Position numbers and translations under genes: made by a program. A DNA stretch of 64,000 nucleotides from JAXDJH01 sp034663635 (GTDB lineage Bacteria; Actinomycetota; CADDZG01; WHSQ01): positions 109,441 to 173,440 of the forward strand of contig JAXDJH010000007.1 of assembly GCA_034663635.1 (NCBI GenBank). Direction: 5' to 3'. Position 1 is the stretch's first letter; every line of letters begins with the position of its first letter. The notes below the pieces were generated by a model. The model made no database searches, was not told where the DNA came from, and saw nothing but the letters and a program-made list of their open reading frames with translations. This document shows positions 51,431-59,467 of this stretch, piece by piece.

Positions 51431-52564
51431 ATCAAGCGACCAGACATCCTCATCATCGGCGGGGGAGCTATCGGCCTTGGCATCGCGTGGCGTTGCGCTC
51501 AGGGTGGTGCGGCCGTCACGGTGGCCGACGCCCATCCCGGCCGGGGAGCGTCATGGGCCGCGGCGGGCCTGCTGGCCCCCGTCACCGAAGTCCATTACGG
51601 CGAGGAGACCCTCCTCCGCCTGAACCTTGAGTCCGCCCGGCGTTATCGGGGCTTCGTCACCGAGCTCGAAGAGGCCTCGGGTCATCCGGTCGGATTCCGC
51701 GACTGCGGAACGGTCATCGCAGCTCGTGACGTGGATGACAACGCGGCCCTTGACGAACTCTTCTCGTTCCATCACAGGCTTGGCCTCGATTCGGAGCGAC
51801 TCAACTCGCGCGAATGCCGCGCCCTAGAGCCGGCCTTAGCCCCCACGATCCGAGGGGGCATCTTCGCGACGGGCGATCACCAAGTGGACAACCGCGCGCT
51901 GGTCGGCGCTCTGTTCGCGGCATGTGAGCGGTCCGGCGTGACCTTCGATCGCCGGCGGGTGACTCGCGTTGATGTGGTCGACGATCGCGTCGAGGGAATC
52001 ACGACCGAGGATGGTGGAGCGATCTCTTCGACCTCGGTCGTTCTCGCGGCGGGAAGCCACTCGGGCGAGATCGACGGTCTGCCCGTGGAGGCGCGGCCCC
52101 CGGTTCGCCCCGTGAAGGGACAGCTCCTGCATCTCCGTGGCCCGGCGAACGATCCGTTGCTCGAACACAACGTGCGTGGACTCGATGTCTACCTAGTGGC
52201 CCGGGGCGACGGGCGAGTGGTGGTCGGTGCGACGGTGGAGGAGCGCGGCTACGACGACCGCGTAACCGCGGAGGGCGTTCACGATCTGCTGAGATACGCG
52301 TACGAGCTTGTCCCAGGGATCGTCGAGCTCGAATTGACCGAGACTCTGGTCGGGTTCAGACCGGGCACTCCCGATAACGCTCCGATCCTCGGCCGCACCA
52401 TCATCGATGGATTGACGGTCGCAACGGGGCACTATCGGAACGGCATCCTCCTCACTCCCGTCACCGCCGACGAGATCGCTCGACTGCTGTTCACGGGAGA
52501 AACCTCAACCCTGATCGCGCCGTTCTCACCTGCGCGCTTCAACAAACTCGAGGTCGCGTCGTGA
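51431..52564 (+). CDS. thiO: Glycine oxidase ThiO, apparent ATC start codon
   Basis: A 377-residue FAD enzyme that oxidises glycine to the imine used for thiazole synthesis. The dinucleotide motif ILIIGGGAIGLGIAW lies at residues about 6-20, then GRGASWAAAGLLAP, and near the end FRPGTPDNAPILG and VATGHYRNGILLTPVTA. To include the FAD motif the start must lie between the in-frame TAA at 51407-51409 and about 51450; that stretch contains no ATG, GTG or TTG. ATC at 51431 is five bases after GGAGG (51421-51425), an ideal spacing, so I infer initiation at ATC. The first canonical start (GTG 51521) would delete the FAD motif. It is coupled to thiS (GTGA). Confidence 0.88.
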   Translation: MKRPDILIIGGGAIGLGIAWRCAQGGAAVTVADAHPGRGASWAAAGLLAPVTEVHYGEETLLRLNLESARRYRGFVTELEEASGHPVGFRDCGTVIAARDVDDNAALDELFSFHHRLGLDSERLNSRECRALEPALAPTIRGGIFATGDHQVDNRALVGALFAACERSGVTFDRRRVTRVDVVDDRVEGITTEDGGAISSTSVVLAAGSHSGEIDGLPVEARPPVRPVKGQLLHLRGPANDPLLEHNVRGLDVYLVARGDGRVVVGATVEERGYDDRVTAEGVHDLLRYAYELVPGIVELELTETLVGFRPGTPDNAPILGRTIIDGLTVATGHYRNGILLTPVTADEIARLLFTGETSTLIAPFSPARFNKLEVAS

Positions 52565-52761
52565 GGATCTCGGTCAACGGCGATGGCAAAGATGTTGCAG
52601 GCGACGTCTCCGTCTCGGGACTCGTAGAGGAGCAAGGACGTTCCGAACGTGGAACCGCGGTCGCCATCAACGGCGAGGTGGTGCCCAAGAGCGAATGGTC
52701 TACCACTCACTTGAGGGACGGCGACAACGTAGAGATCCTCAGCGCGGTAGGTGGGGGCTGA
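52561..52761 (+). CDS. thiS: Sulfur carrier protein ThiS
   Basis: A 66-residue beta-grasp protein (MRISVNGDG at the start, GTAVAINGEVVP, LRDGDNVEILSAVGGG at the end). The C-terminal Gly pair is the thiocarboxylate carrier for thiazole formation. The GTG start overlaps the thiO stop, and its TGA overlaps the thiG ATG by one base. The terminal is GGG rather than GG, which is tolerated. Confidence 0.93.
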   Translation: MRISVNGDGKDVAGDVSVSGLVEEQGRSERGTAVAINGEVVPKSEWSTTHLRDGDNVEILSAVGGG

Positions 52762-53549
52762 TGGACGATTCTCTCGTACTCGCGGGCGAGTCCTTCTCTT
52801 CTCGCTTGATCCTTGGGACCGGGGGAGCGTCGAGTCTGGAAGCACTCGAACATGCTCTCGTCGCTTCGGGGGCCGAGATGGCCACCGTCGCCCTGCGGCG
52901 CGTCGACCCTCAAGCCAGAGGCTCGATCCTCGAGGTTCTCGACAGGGTCGGCTGTCGACTCTTGCCCAATACTGCTGGATGCTTCACGGCGCGTGATGCT
53001 GTAACGACTGCGAATCTCGCTCGCGACGCCTTCGAAACGAACTGGATCAAGCTCGAGGTGATCGGCGACGACAAGACTCTGTTGCCCGACCCCGTTGAGT
53101 TGCTGACCGCCGCAGAAACCCTCATCGATGACGGCTTCGTGGTACTTGCGTACACCAACGATGATCCGATCCTGGCTCGCCGTCTGGAACGGCTGGGATG
53201 CGCGGCGGTGATGCCGCTCGGTTCCCCGATCGGGAGCGGTATGGGGATCCGCAATCCGTACAACATCAGGATGATCGCCGAGCAGACGGAAGTGCCCGTA
53301 ATCCTCGACGCCGGCGTGGGAACCGCGTCGGATGCAGCGCTGGCGATGGAGCTTGGTTGCGACGCGGTATTACTCGCCAGCGCAGTGACCCGCGCGGAGA
53401 AACCGGCACTCATGGCAGAAGCGATGAGGCTGGCTGTCCAAGCGGGTCGACTTGCCTATGGTGCGGGCCGCATCCCGCGGCGTCTATACGCGGAGGCTTC
53501 CACCACGTTCGAAGGCCTTCCCGACTTAGATGGGCCCGAGATTGGGTAA
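52761..53549 (+). CDS. thiG: Thiazole synthase
   Basis: A 262-residue TIM-barrel enzyme joining the ThiS thiocarboxylate, dehydroglycine and DXP into thiazole phosphate. Motifs: SSRLILGTGGASSLEALE, LPNTAGCFTARDAV, the Schiff-base Lys97 in NWIKLEVIGDD, MPLGSPIGSGMGI, and VILDAGVGTASDAALAMELGCDAVLLASAV. It completes the riboswitch-controlled thiO-thiS-thiG set; thiC, thiE and thiF are not in the window. Confidence 0.95.
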   Translation: MDDSLVLAGESFSSRLILGTGGASSLEALEHALVASGAEMATVALRRVDPQARGSILEVLDRVGCRLLPNTAGCFTARDAVTTANLARDAFETNWIKLEVIGDDKTLLPDPVELLTAAETLIDDGFVVLAYTNDDPILARRLERLGCAAVMPLGSPIGSGMGIRNPYNIRMIAEQTEVPVILDAGVGTASDAALAMELGCDAVLLASAVTRAEKPALMAEAMRLAVQAGRLAYGAGRIPRRLYAEASTTFEGLPDLDGPEIG

Positions 53550-53587
53550 GTAAACCCAACACCAACCTCGGACAAAGGAGGCGTTCG

Positions 53588-53926
53588 ATGCCCCAGAAAT
53601 CGTGGAGCAACAAACGCGAGCGGCAGTACGAGCACATCAAGGACAGCGCCAAGGATCAAGGCAAGTCCACCAAGACTGCCAAACGCATAGCCGCCGCGAC
53701 GGTGAATAAGGAACGTGCCCGCTCCGGTGAGGCTAAGACGTCGAGCAAGTCGTCGACCCGCGATGCGTCGTCGGGCAAGAGGGGCGGCCAGCGTTCCGGC
53801 ACCAACCGTCCCAAAGGCCGGACGAAGGAACAGCTCTACAACGAGGCGAAGTGGCGCGGGGTTGAGGGTCGTTCGAAAATGAACAAGACGCAACTTCAGA
53901 GGGCACTGGCCGGCAAGTCCAAGTAG
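53588..53926 (+). CDS. Small basic protein with Rho_N/SAP-like C terminus
   Basis: A 112-residue, Lys/Arg/Ser-rich protein starting PQKSWSNKRERQYEHIKDS, a conserved N terminus often annotated as plasmid stabilisation or ChaB-like protein, though that label is not evidence of function. TKEQLYNEAKWRGVEGRSKMNKTQL at the C terminus is a Rho N-terminal/SAP-like helix pair that may bind nucleic acid. The ATG follows AAAGGAGG at 53574-53581. It ends directly before the DUF72 gene. Confidence 0.85.
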   Translation: MPQKSWSNKRERQYEHIKDSAKDQGKSTKTAKRIAAATVNKERARSGEAKTSSKSSTRDASSGKRGGQRSGTNRPKGRTKEQLYNEAKWRGVEGRSKMNKTQLQRALAGKSK

Positions 53927-54730
53927 TTGATCTACCTCGGTACTTCAGGTTGGCAGTACCGGCACTGGCGCAACACCTACTACCCACAAGGCGTTGCGCA
54001 GTCGCGTTGGCTGGAGTTCTACTCCGAGAGGTTTCAGATAGTCGAGCTCAACAACTCGTTCTACCGGCTCCCGCCCTACGAAACCTTCGCCAAGTGGCGC
54101 GAGCGGACCCCCGACGACTTCATCTTTGCCGCGAAGATGAGTCGCTTCCTGACTCACATCAAGAAGCTGAAGGATCCTGCCGAGCCTGTCGAACGATTCT
54201 TCAAGCACGCCGCAGGCCTTGGCCCGAAACTCGGCCCTGTGCTCATCCAGCTGCCGCCCACACTGCGAGCCGACCTCGGAGCCTTGGATGAAACGCTCTC
54301 TTTGATTCCCGATGGGAAGAGGGTGGCCGTGGAGTTCCGTCACGACAGTTGGTTCACCGACGATTGCCGGGCGGTGCTCGAGAAACATGGCGCAGCCAAC
54401 TGCATAGCCGATCGCCTCGCCCGAGCCTGGACGCCGACCTGGCGAACCACCGACTGGACGTTCCTCCGATTCCACGAGGGAACAGGTCGACCCCATCCCT
54501 GTTACAAGAGGAAGACGATGGAGCCCTGGGTCGAGATGCTCGCTGAGCGATGGGGGACGGACGCCGACGCGTACGTTTTCTTCAACAACGACCCTCGAGC
54601 CTGCGCTCTCCGCGACGCGATCTGGTTCAAGGAGATGGCCGAGGAGGCAGGATTCCAGGTGACCCGCGCGCCTAAGAGATCCGAAGTGAAAGTCGGGAAC
54701 GACGAGACGGCGGCGTGGGCGACATCCTGA
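53927..54730 (+). CDS. DUF72 (YecE-like) protein, first paralogue
   Basis: A 267-residue TIM-barrel-like DUF72 protein: IYLGTSGWQYRHWRNTYYP, FQIVELNNSFYRLPPYETFAKW, FIFAAKMSRFLTHIKKL, LIQLPPTLRADL, VAVEFRHDSWF and WTFLRFHEGTGRPHPCY. DUF72 proteins have no settled function; a nuclease or sugar-isomerase-like fold is suggested. The TTG start immediately follows the stop of the upstream gene. The end overlaps the second DUF72 gene by 16 bases. Confidence 0.9.
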   Translation: MIYLGTSGWQYRHWRNTYYPQGVAQSRWLEFYSERFQIVELNNSFYRLPPYETFAKWRERTPDDFIFAAKMSRFLTHIKKLKDPAEPVERFFKHAAGLGPKLGPVLIQLPPTLRADLGALDETLSLIPDGKRVAVEFRHDSWFTDDCRAVLEKHGAANCIADRLARAWTPTWRTTDWTFLRFHEGTGRPHPCYKRKTMEPWVEMLAERWGTDADAYVFFNNDPRACALRDAIWFKEMAEEAGFQVTRAPKRSEVKVGNDETAAWATS

Positions 54731-55587
54731 TCGGCTCGGCCTCGTGGACCGACCCGACCTTGCTCAAGTCGGGCTGGTATCCGAAGGGAGCAGACTCCGC
54801 CGAGGAACGTCTGAAGTTCTACGCGGCCCACTTTCCTATCGTGGAGGTCGATTCGACCTACTACTTCCCACCGAGCGAGAAGAACTCCGAGCTATGGGTC
54901 GAGCGCACGCCGAAGGACTTCACCTTCAATATCAAGGCGTTCTCACTCCTAACTCAGCACCCCACAAAACGCGATGCGATCTACGAGGATCTCCGTCCGA
55001 AGACCGACAAGAAGAATGTCTATCTAAAGGACATCGAGCCGAAGGTCATCGACGAGGTGTGGGAGCGGTTCTTGTCGGCTCTTGCTCCGTTGCACGACGC
55101 CGGCAAACTCGGCGCGTTGTTGTTCCAGTTCCCACAATGGTTCCCGTTCGGCAAACGCAATAAGGACTATGTGCTCGAGGTCGCGAAGCGCTCCGCGCCA
55201 CTAAAAGTGATGATCGAATTTCGCAACCGCACGTGGCTCGACGACGAACGCCGCGATCAGACGCTCGAGTTCCTCGAGGGCCACGGCCTGCCGCTGGTCT
55301 GCGTAGACATGCCACAAGGCTTCACTTCTTCCCTTCCGCCGATTGCGGCGGCTACGGCGGATCTAGCTGCCGTGCGCTTCCACGGCAAGAATGCCGATCA
55401 ATGGGAGTCGGGCGACGTACACAAACGCTTCAACTATCTCTACTCGAAGGGCGAGCTGGAGGAGTGGGTCCCGAAGATCCGAGGTATGGCGAGCGAGGCG
55501 AAACAAACCCATGTACTGATGAACAACTGCTACGCCGACTACGCACAGCGCAACGCGAAAGAGCTCGCTGATCTGTTGAAGGTGTAG
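54715..55587 (+). CDS. DUF72 (YecE-like) protein, second paralogue
   Basis: A 290-residue DUF72 protein, diverged from its neighbour: ILIGSASWTDPTLLKSGWYP, FPIVEVDSTYYFPPSEKNSELW, FTFNIKAFSLLTQHPT, FQFPQWFPF, VMIEFRNRTWL, and C-terminal THVLMNNCYADYAQRNAKEL. GTG start within the first paralogue. Its last 66 bases are repeated, diverged, at 56392-56457 and 57656-57721, marking a possible insertion hotspot (see repeats and findings). Confidence 0.9.
   Translation: MGDILIGSASWTDPTLLKSGWYPKGADSAEERLKFYAAHFPIVEVDSTYYFPPSEKNSELWVERTPKDFTFNIKAFSLLTQHPTKRDAIYEDLRPKTDKKNVYLKDIEPKVIDEVWERFLSALAPLHDAGKLGALLFQFPQWFPFGKRNKDYVLEVAKRSAPLKVMIEFRNRTWLDDERRDQTLEFLEGHGLPLVCVDMPQGFTSSLPPIAAATADLAAVRFHGKNADQWESGDVHKRFNYLYSKGELEEWVPKIRGMASEAKQTHVLMNNCYADYAQRNAKELADLLKV
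55522..55587 (+). repeat. DUF72 3'-end repeat, copy A (in the intact gene)
   Basis: The last 66 bases of the second DUF72 gene encode NNCYADYAQRNAKELADLLKV and stop. This is the parent of the two downstream copies. Confidence 0.85.
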
Positions 55588-55637
55588 CGCGCCCGACCTC
55601 GGGTGGCTCTGGGTCGCGACGGAAGTATGTTGGGCGT

Positions 55638-56264
55638 GTGAAAAACTTGCTCCAGTTGCTCCAGTTGCTCCGGCGATGGTGGCCCATCGCCGCTCTCCTG
55701 CTCGTCAGCCTTGTCGTCCAGAAGACGCTGTTCGAGAGTCGATATGATGTCTCGGGGCATGCGGTCGGACATCTCAGCAGCAGCACGACTATCTTTTTCG
55801 CCACTCCACTCGTTGTGATCTTGCTGTGGGTTCTTGGCGCAGATCGATTTCGACCTTCGATCCTTGCTGGTTGTGTTGTGTGGCTCGTGGGACTCGTCGG
55901 GGTTCTCCTTGGCAACGTGCGTGTTGTAGATGCGATCGGATCCTCCGATTGGACCCTTGAAGAAGCAGACCGACTGGGTCCGGCCCGGCCCGGGTATGAG
56001 TCTGGCCACGACCTCGCTCAGTGGGCGTCGTTTGTGGCCGTGGCCGGAGCTCTGCTACTCATCGCAGCGGTGTGGAGAAGGGGGGCTGTGAGTGGCCGGA
56101 TCGCCGTCGTCAGCGCAGTGCTATCGGTTCTGATCCCACCGTGGATCTTCCCGGGTGCAGGTGTTGTCGTTCTCACGTTCGCTGTTGTGCACCGCCGCCA
56201 GCGCCAGCCAGACGTCCCGATGGAATCGAGAGCGTTGGAGGCGGGATCGGTGTCTCGGAGGTGA
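55638..56264 (+). CDS. Polytopic membrane protein, function unknown
   Basis: A 208-residue protein with four to five hydrophobic helices (about residues 16-30, 50-66, 75-93, 128-146, 152-177) and a polar loop (SSDWTLEEADRLGPARPGYE). Not recognised. The GTG is six bases after TATGTT (55626-55631), a leaderless pattern. It lies between copies A and B of the DUF72 3'-end repeat and its base composition is less GC-rich than its neighbours, consistent with an acquired cassette. GCTCCAGTT is repeated at its 5' end. Confidence 0.7.
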   Translation: MKNLLQLLQLLRRWWPIAALLLVSLVVQKTLFESRYDVSGHAVGHLSSSTTIFFATPLVVILLWVLGADRFRPSILAGCVVWLVGLVGVLLGNVRVVDAIGSSDWTLEEADRLGPARPGYESGHDLAQWASFVAVAGALLLIAAVWRRGAVSGRIAVVSAVLSVLIPPWIFPGAGVVVLTFAVVHRRQRQPDVPMESRALEAGSVSRR

Positions 56265-56615
56265 TTCGCGAAACCGCCGAGAGATGCCCCCAGTGAGTCG
56301 ATTCTCGATGCTTCTAGTCGCGATGAATATCGAGATGCGCTCGGCGGCCACCAGCGAAAACGGCATCTAGCACAGCGCTTATCCCGAACTAGACAACTGC
56401 TACAGAGATTACGCACAGCGAAATGCGCGTGAGCTTGCGGAACTTCTCCAGACATAGGCTTTGTCTATGCCTTGAGCGAGGCTAGCGGAGGGGTCAACCT
56501 GCCAGTCGAGAATCTGCGCGGGCGGCCAAACGTCTCACGACGCTATTGGTTCTTGCCGTTGTTGTACAAGGCCCCCCCTTGAAGTTCGTCCCACCCCTAT
56601 GTAACGCTGTGCTGC
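56265..56615. other. Gene-free stretch with DUF72 3'-end repeat
   Basis: 351 bases with no convincing gene. It holds repeat copy B (56368-56457) and, downstream, unannotated sequence leading into the lipoprotein gene. I see no clear terminator. Confidence 0.6.
56368..56457 (+). repeat. DUF72 3'-end repeat, copy B (gene fragment)
   Basis: 90 bases starting TAGCACAGCGCT. The last 66 encode DNCYRDYAQRNARELAELLQT and stop in frame with an upstream TAG, so it is a decapitated DUF72 C terminus. By eye about 70 of 90 positions match copy C, including 24 bases upstream of the region shared with the intact gene. Confidence 0.85.
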
Positions 56616-57470
56616 GTGAAACGGAACGCCAAACTTCTTCGTCCTCTATTGGCGTCGTTCGTGATTCTTGCTGGTGCCAGCGCGTGCGGCAGTGACGAGC
56701 TCGGAACCGACCGGTCCCCGTCACCTCGACCGAGTGCTATTTCTTCAGCTGCATCTCTGGTCGACATCGGTCACCGATCCCTGTTCATGGCGTGTCGGGG
56801 TTCGCAGGGTCCCACGGTCGTGCTCGAAGCTGGACTGACTGGGGATCACCGCGCGTGGGACGAGGTACTGAGGACGGCACCTCCTGAGATCAGGATGTGT
56901 GTCTACGATCGCGCAAACATAGGAAGCAGCGACTCCGCACCGACCCCTCGCTCGGCGCAGGAGGTCGTCGACGATCTTTCTTCCCTACTTGCGACTGCCA
57001 ACGAGGAGCCACCCTACGTACTTGTCGGCCATTCATTCGGTGGAATCTTCGTGCAGCTCTATGCGGCTCAACATCCGGCCGACGTCGCCGGCGTCGTGTT
57101 GATCGAATCGAATCATCCGGACGAAGCGCGCCAGTTCGAAAGGCACCTCACGCGCCGCCAGATCGAGCTCGATCGTGAGATGGCCGCGGAGAATTCTGAG
57201 GGGATCGATATCTACGAGAGCTACCATGAGGTTCGTAAAGCTGGGTCGCTTCCGGATGTGCCTCTGATCGTGATTACCGCTACTCGCGACGAAGGCTGGC
57301 CTCCAGGATGGGATCCGAAGGTTTTCGATCGCCTTCGTGCGAGCCAGCAAGCTGATCTCGCGCGACTCGTTCCCGGTGGGATTCAGATCCTCGCCAAGGG
57401 AAGCGGCCACTTTGTCCCCGAGGAGCGCCCCGAGTTAGTGGTGAAAGCAATCCTGCGCGTTCTCTCCTGA
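56616..57470 (+). CDS. Lipoprotein alpha/beta hydrolase
   Basis: A 284-residue exported hydrolase. The N terminus is a lipoprotein signal with lipobox LAGASAC (Cys24 region), then an alpha/beta hydrolase domain with TVVLEAGLTGDHRAW, CVYDRANIGSSDSA, nucleophile Ser in LVGHSFGGIFVQLYA, and His in GSGHFVPEERPELV. The substrate is unknown. GTG start without clear Shine-Dalgarno; a TAACGCT-like box lies seven bases upstream. It is enclosed by DUF72 repeat copies B and C. Confidence 0.87.
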   Translation: MKRNAKLLRPLLASFVILAGASACGSDELGTDRSPSPRPSAISSAASLVDIGHRSLFMACRGSQGPTVVLEAGLTGDHRAWDEVLRTAPPEIRMCVYDRANIGSSDSAPTPRSAQEVVDDLSSLLATANEEPPYVLVGHSFGGIFVQLYAAQHPADVAGVVLIESNHPDEARQFERHLTRRQIELDREMAAENSEGIDIYESYHEVRKAGSLPDVPLIVITATRDEGWPPGWDPKVFDRLRASQQADLARLVPGGIQILAKGSGHFVPEERPELVVKAILRVLS

Positions 57471-57473
57471 TCT

Positions 57474-57496
57474 CGTTTCGAGCCTCTCGAAACGAA
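57474..57496. terminator. Perfect hairpin after the lipoprotein gene
   Basis: TCGTTTCGAG and CTCGAAACGA form a ten-base stem around CCT, directly after the stop codon. No T-tract follows, so termination is likely but not certain. Confidence 0.5.
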
Positions 57497-57631
57497 GGCG
57501 ACTCCCATCGCGGAAAAGGATGCTTTTTCGAGAAGGGGGGCGAGCTAGGCTGAAAAGCGCCTGAAGATCCTGGCTCACTAGTACTGATAAGCATCGCTTT
57601 TCGCTCAGCAGGGACCTGCGGGAACATCCGT

Positions 57632-57721
57632 TAGCACAGCGCTGATCTCGATCTAAACAACTGCTACAGAGACTACGCGCAGCAGAACGCGACAGAGCTT
57701 GCTGAATTACTCAAGGTATGA
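57632..57721 (+). repeat. DUF72 3'-end repeat, copy C (gene fragment)
   Basis: 90 bases beginning with the same TAGCACAGCGCT as copy B; the last 66 encode NNCYRDYAQQNATELAELLKV and a TGA stop. The matching residues with silent or conservative changes show all copies derive from real DUF72 C termini. No integrase is found beside it. Confidence 0.85.
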
Positions 57722-57774
57722 GGGTACTTATGGACCCAACGATTGCGGTAGCAATGCGAAGAGGGAGCAGCGAA

Positions 57775-58170
57775 ATGAGTGAAGCAGAGCGTGAAGTAGC
57801 AGAGGCAGCAGCTCTTTGGGACAGGGCGATCAAGGAGCGCGACGTGGCTGCAGCCGGCCAGATCCTTCACGATGAGTATGCACTTGTTCTGGTGCAGCCC
57901 GGGAAAGCCGTCATGCCTCGCGAGCAATGGCTGAATCTGCTTCCGGATTACGTTGTTGACGAATGGGACATCCAGGACCAGGTGATCGATGTGGATCGCG
58001 ATGTCGCAGCGGTTCTGCAGCGAGTCAATATGAAGGCAACGGTGGCAGGCCAGGATCGCAGCGGAAGATTCGTGACGAGCGATATCTGGCGAAGGACCGA
58101 GGGGGGATGGAAAGTGTGGCGGCGGCATTCAACGCCCTTGTCGGCGGGCGATTTTCCATCCAACGCGTGA
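57775..58170 (+). CDS. SnoaL/NTF2-like (DUF4440) protein
   Basis: A 131-residue NTF2-fold protein: EREVAEAAALWDRAIKERDVAAAGQILHDE, ALVLVQPGKAVMPREQWLN, VDRDVAAVLQRVNMKATV and FVTSDIWRRTEGGWKVWRRHST, typical of DUF4440 domains that bind small ligands or catalyse simple rearrangements. The start is ATG 57775, preceded by GGGAG; an open frame from ATG 57718, overlapping the end of repeat C, would add 19 residues. Confidence 0.85.
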   Translation: MSEAEREVAEAAALWDRAIKERDVAAAGQILHDEYALVLVQPGKAVMPREQWLNLLPDYVVDEWDIQDQVIDVDRDVAAVLQRVNMKATVAGQDRSGRFVTSDIWRRTEGGWKVWRRHSTPLSAGDFPSNA

Positions 58171-58200
58171 CGGGTGACCCCAGACGGTGAGGAGAAGAAG

Positions 58201-58617
58201 ATGAAAAAGTCCGGCTCGGCCGATGGCAAGTCCCCATCTCAGCTGATCGACAAAAGGATTGCCGAGCTCGGGGACTGGCGCGGGGAGACCTTGAGCAGGA
58301 TGCGCAAGCTCATAAAAGAGGCAGACCCTGACGTCGTCGAAGAGGTGAAGTGGGTGAAGAAGACGAACCCGGGTACGCCCACATGGGAGCACGACGGGAT
58401 CATCTGCACCGGCGAGTCGTACAAGTCTGTCGTGAAGTTGACCTTCGCCAAGGGGGCTTCGTTGAAGGACCCGGCCAAGCTCTTCAATTCAAGCCTCGAG
58501 GGGAACACAAGACGCGCGATCGACATCCACGAGGGGGAGAAGGTCGACGCGCGAGCATTCAAGGCGCTCATCCGCGCCGCGGTCGCCCTCAATGCATCCG
58601 GCGGAGAAGCGAGGTAG
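58201..58617 (+). CDS. DUF1801 protein
   Basis: A 138-residue YdhG/DUF1801-type protein: LIDKRIAELGDWRGETLSRMRKLIKEADPDV, EEVKWVKKTNPGTPTWEHDG, ICTGESYKSVVKLTFAKGA and LFNSSLEGNTRRAIDIHEGE. Function is unknown in the family (frataxin-like fold). The ATG is fixed by GAGGAG at 58189-58194. It follows the NTF2-like gene by 30 bases and probably is cotranscribed. Confidence 0.9.
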   Translation: MKKSGSADGKSPSQLIDKRIAELGDWRGETLSRMRKLIKEADPDVVEEVKWVKKTNPGTPTWEHDGIICTGESYKSVVKLTFAKGASLKDPAKLFNSSLEGNTRRAIDIHEGEKVDARAFKALIRAAVALNASGGEAR

Positions 58618-58755
58618 CGGCTCCAAGGTTCTGCTGGTAATTCAGAGCGAGAATCGTGCAGCCTTGACCTTTTTGAGCAGGTGTTGGTACCGGTAGTGGT
58701 GGGTACGGTTTGGTCAGGTGTGCCTAAAGGAGGCGCTCCTCCAGGAGGAGGAATC

Positions 58756-59403
58756 ATGCGCCAACTTCATCACCATCGAGTCTCTAGCGGGATCTTCGTC
58801 AGCATCGTCAGCATCCTGGCCATGCTCTCAGGTATGCCCGCCGCCCAGGCCGCAGTCGACTGCGTCGTTGGCCCGGGCGTGAGGCAAACCAATACGACCG
58901 TGACCGGAACCAACGGAAACGACACGATCGATTGCGGCGGAGCGAAGCCCGGCAAGATGATCAATGGCAAGGGCGGCAACGACACCATTACCGGTTCGGG
59001 GTTCGACGACACGATCGAAGGCGACGGTGGCAACGACACCCTGACCGGCGGCCCCGGGAGGGACATCCTGACCGGGAGCCGTGGCCGAGACACCCTGACC
59101 GGCAGTGGTGGGCACGACCTCCTGAAAGGCGGCAAGGACAACGACACCCTGACCGGCAGCGCCGGCGTGGGCAACGACACCATGAACGGTGGTGCAGGAG
59201 ACGATCGTCTGAACGGCGGCACCGGCCCCGACTTCATGAACGGCGGTACCGGCACCGACATCCTGAGCGGTGATGCCGGGCGCGACAACCTGAGCGGCCC
59301 TCCCAATGACGGGAGCGTGGACGATCTCAATGGCGGGTCCGGCACCGACACTTGCAAGGGACCCGAGCCGGACGGGGACACGCTGGTCGACTGCAACCCC
59401 TAG
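58756..59403 (+). CDS. Secreted RTX-like calcium-binding protein
   Basis: A 215-residue protein with signal peptide (SGIFVSIVSILAMLSGMPAAQAA) and about fourteen RTX nonapeptides: GGNDTITGS, GGNDTLTGG, GRDTLTGSG, GNDTMNGGA, GTDILSGDA. These bind calcium and form a beta roll; cysteines near both ends (VDCVV, CGGAK, DTCKG, VDCNP) may close it. The ATG follows AGGAGGAGG at 58743-58751. It is a shorter relative of the 49782-51281 protein and lacks its longer modules. No type I secretion genes are present. Confidence 0.92.
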   Translation: MRQLHHHRVSSGIFVSIVSILAMLSGMPAAQAAVDCVVGPGVRQTNTTVTGTNGNDTIDCGGAKPGKMINGKGGNDTITGSGFDDTIEGDGGNDTLTGGPGRDILTGSRGRDTLTGSGGHDLLKGGKDNDTLTGSAGVGNDTMNGGAGDDRLNGGTGPDFMNGGTGTDILSGDAGRDNLSGPPNDGSVDDLNGGSGTDTCKGPEPDGDTLVDCNP

Positions 59404-59467
59404 CCAATCTGAATTCCGACAGCCACCTCTCGAATGGCGGACCAAGAGGAGTTGCTTTAATTGCACG

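Larger units (their letters stand above)
57471..57774. other. Gene-free stretch with hairpin and DUF72 3'-end repeat
   Basis: 304 bases. It contains a perfect hairpin (57474-57496), then unassigned sequence, repeat copy C (57632-57721) and the ribosome site of the NTF2-like gene. Confidence 0.6.

Noticed and set aside
51521..52564. Canonical GTG start for thiO at 51521
   Set aside because: It would remove the GxGxxG FAD motif, which is clearly encoded upstream in the same frame.
56368..57721. Integron attC-like array at the repeat copies
   Set aside because: The repeats are coding-derived DUF72 ends without the paired R/L core boxes of attC sites, and no integrase gene is present.
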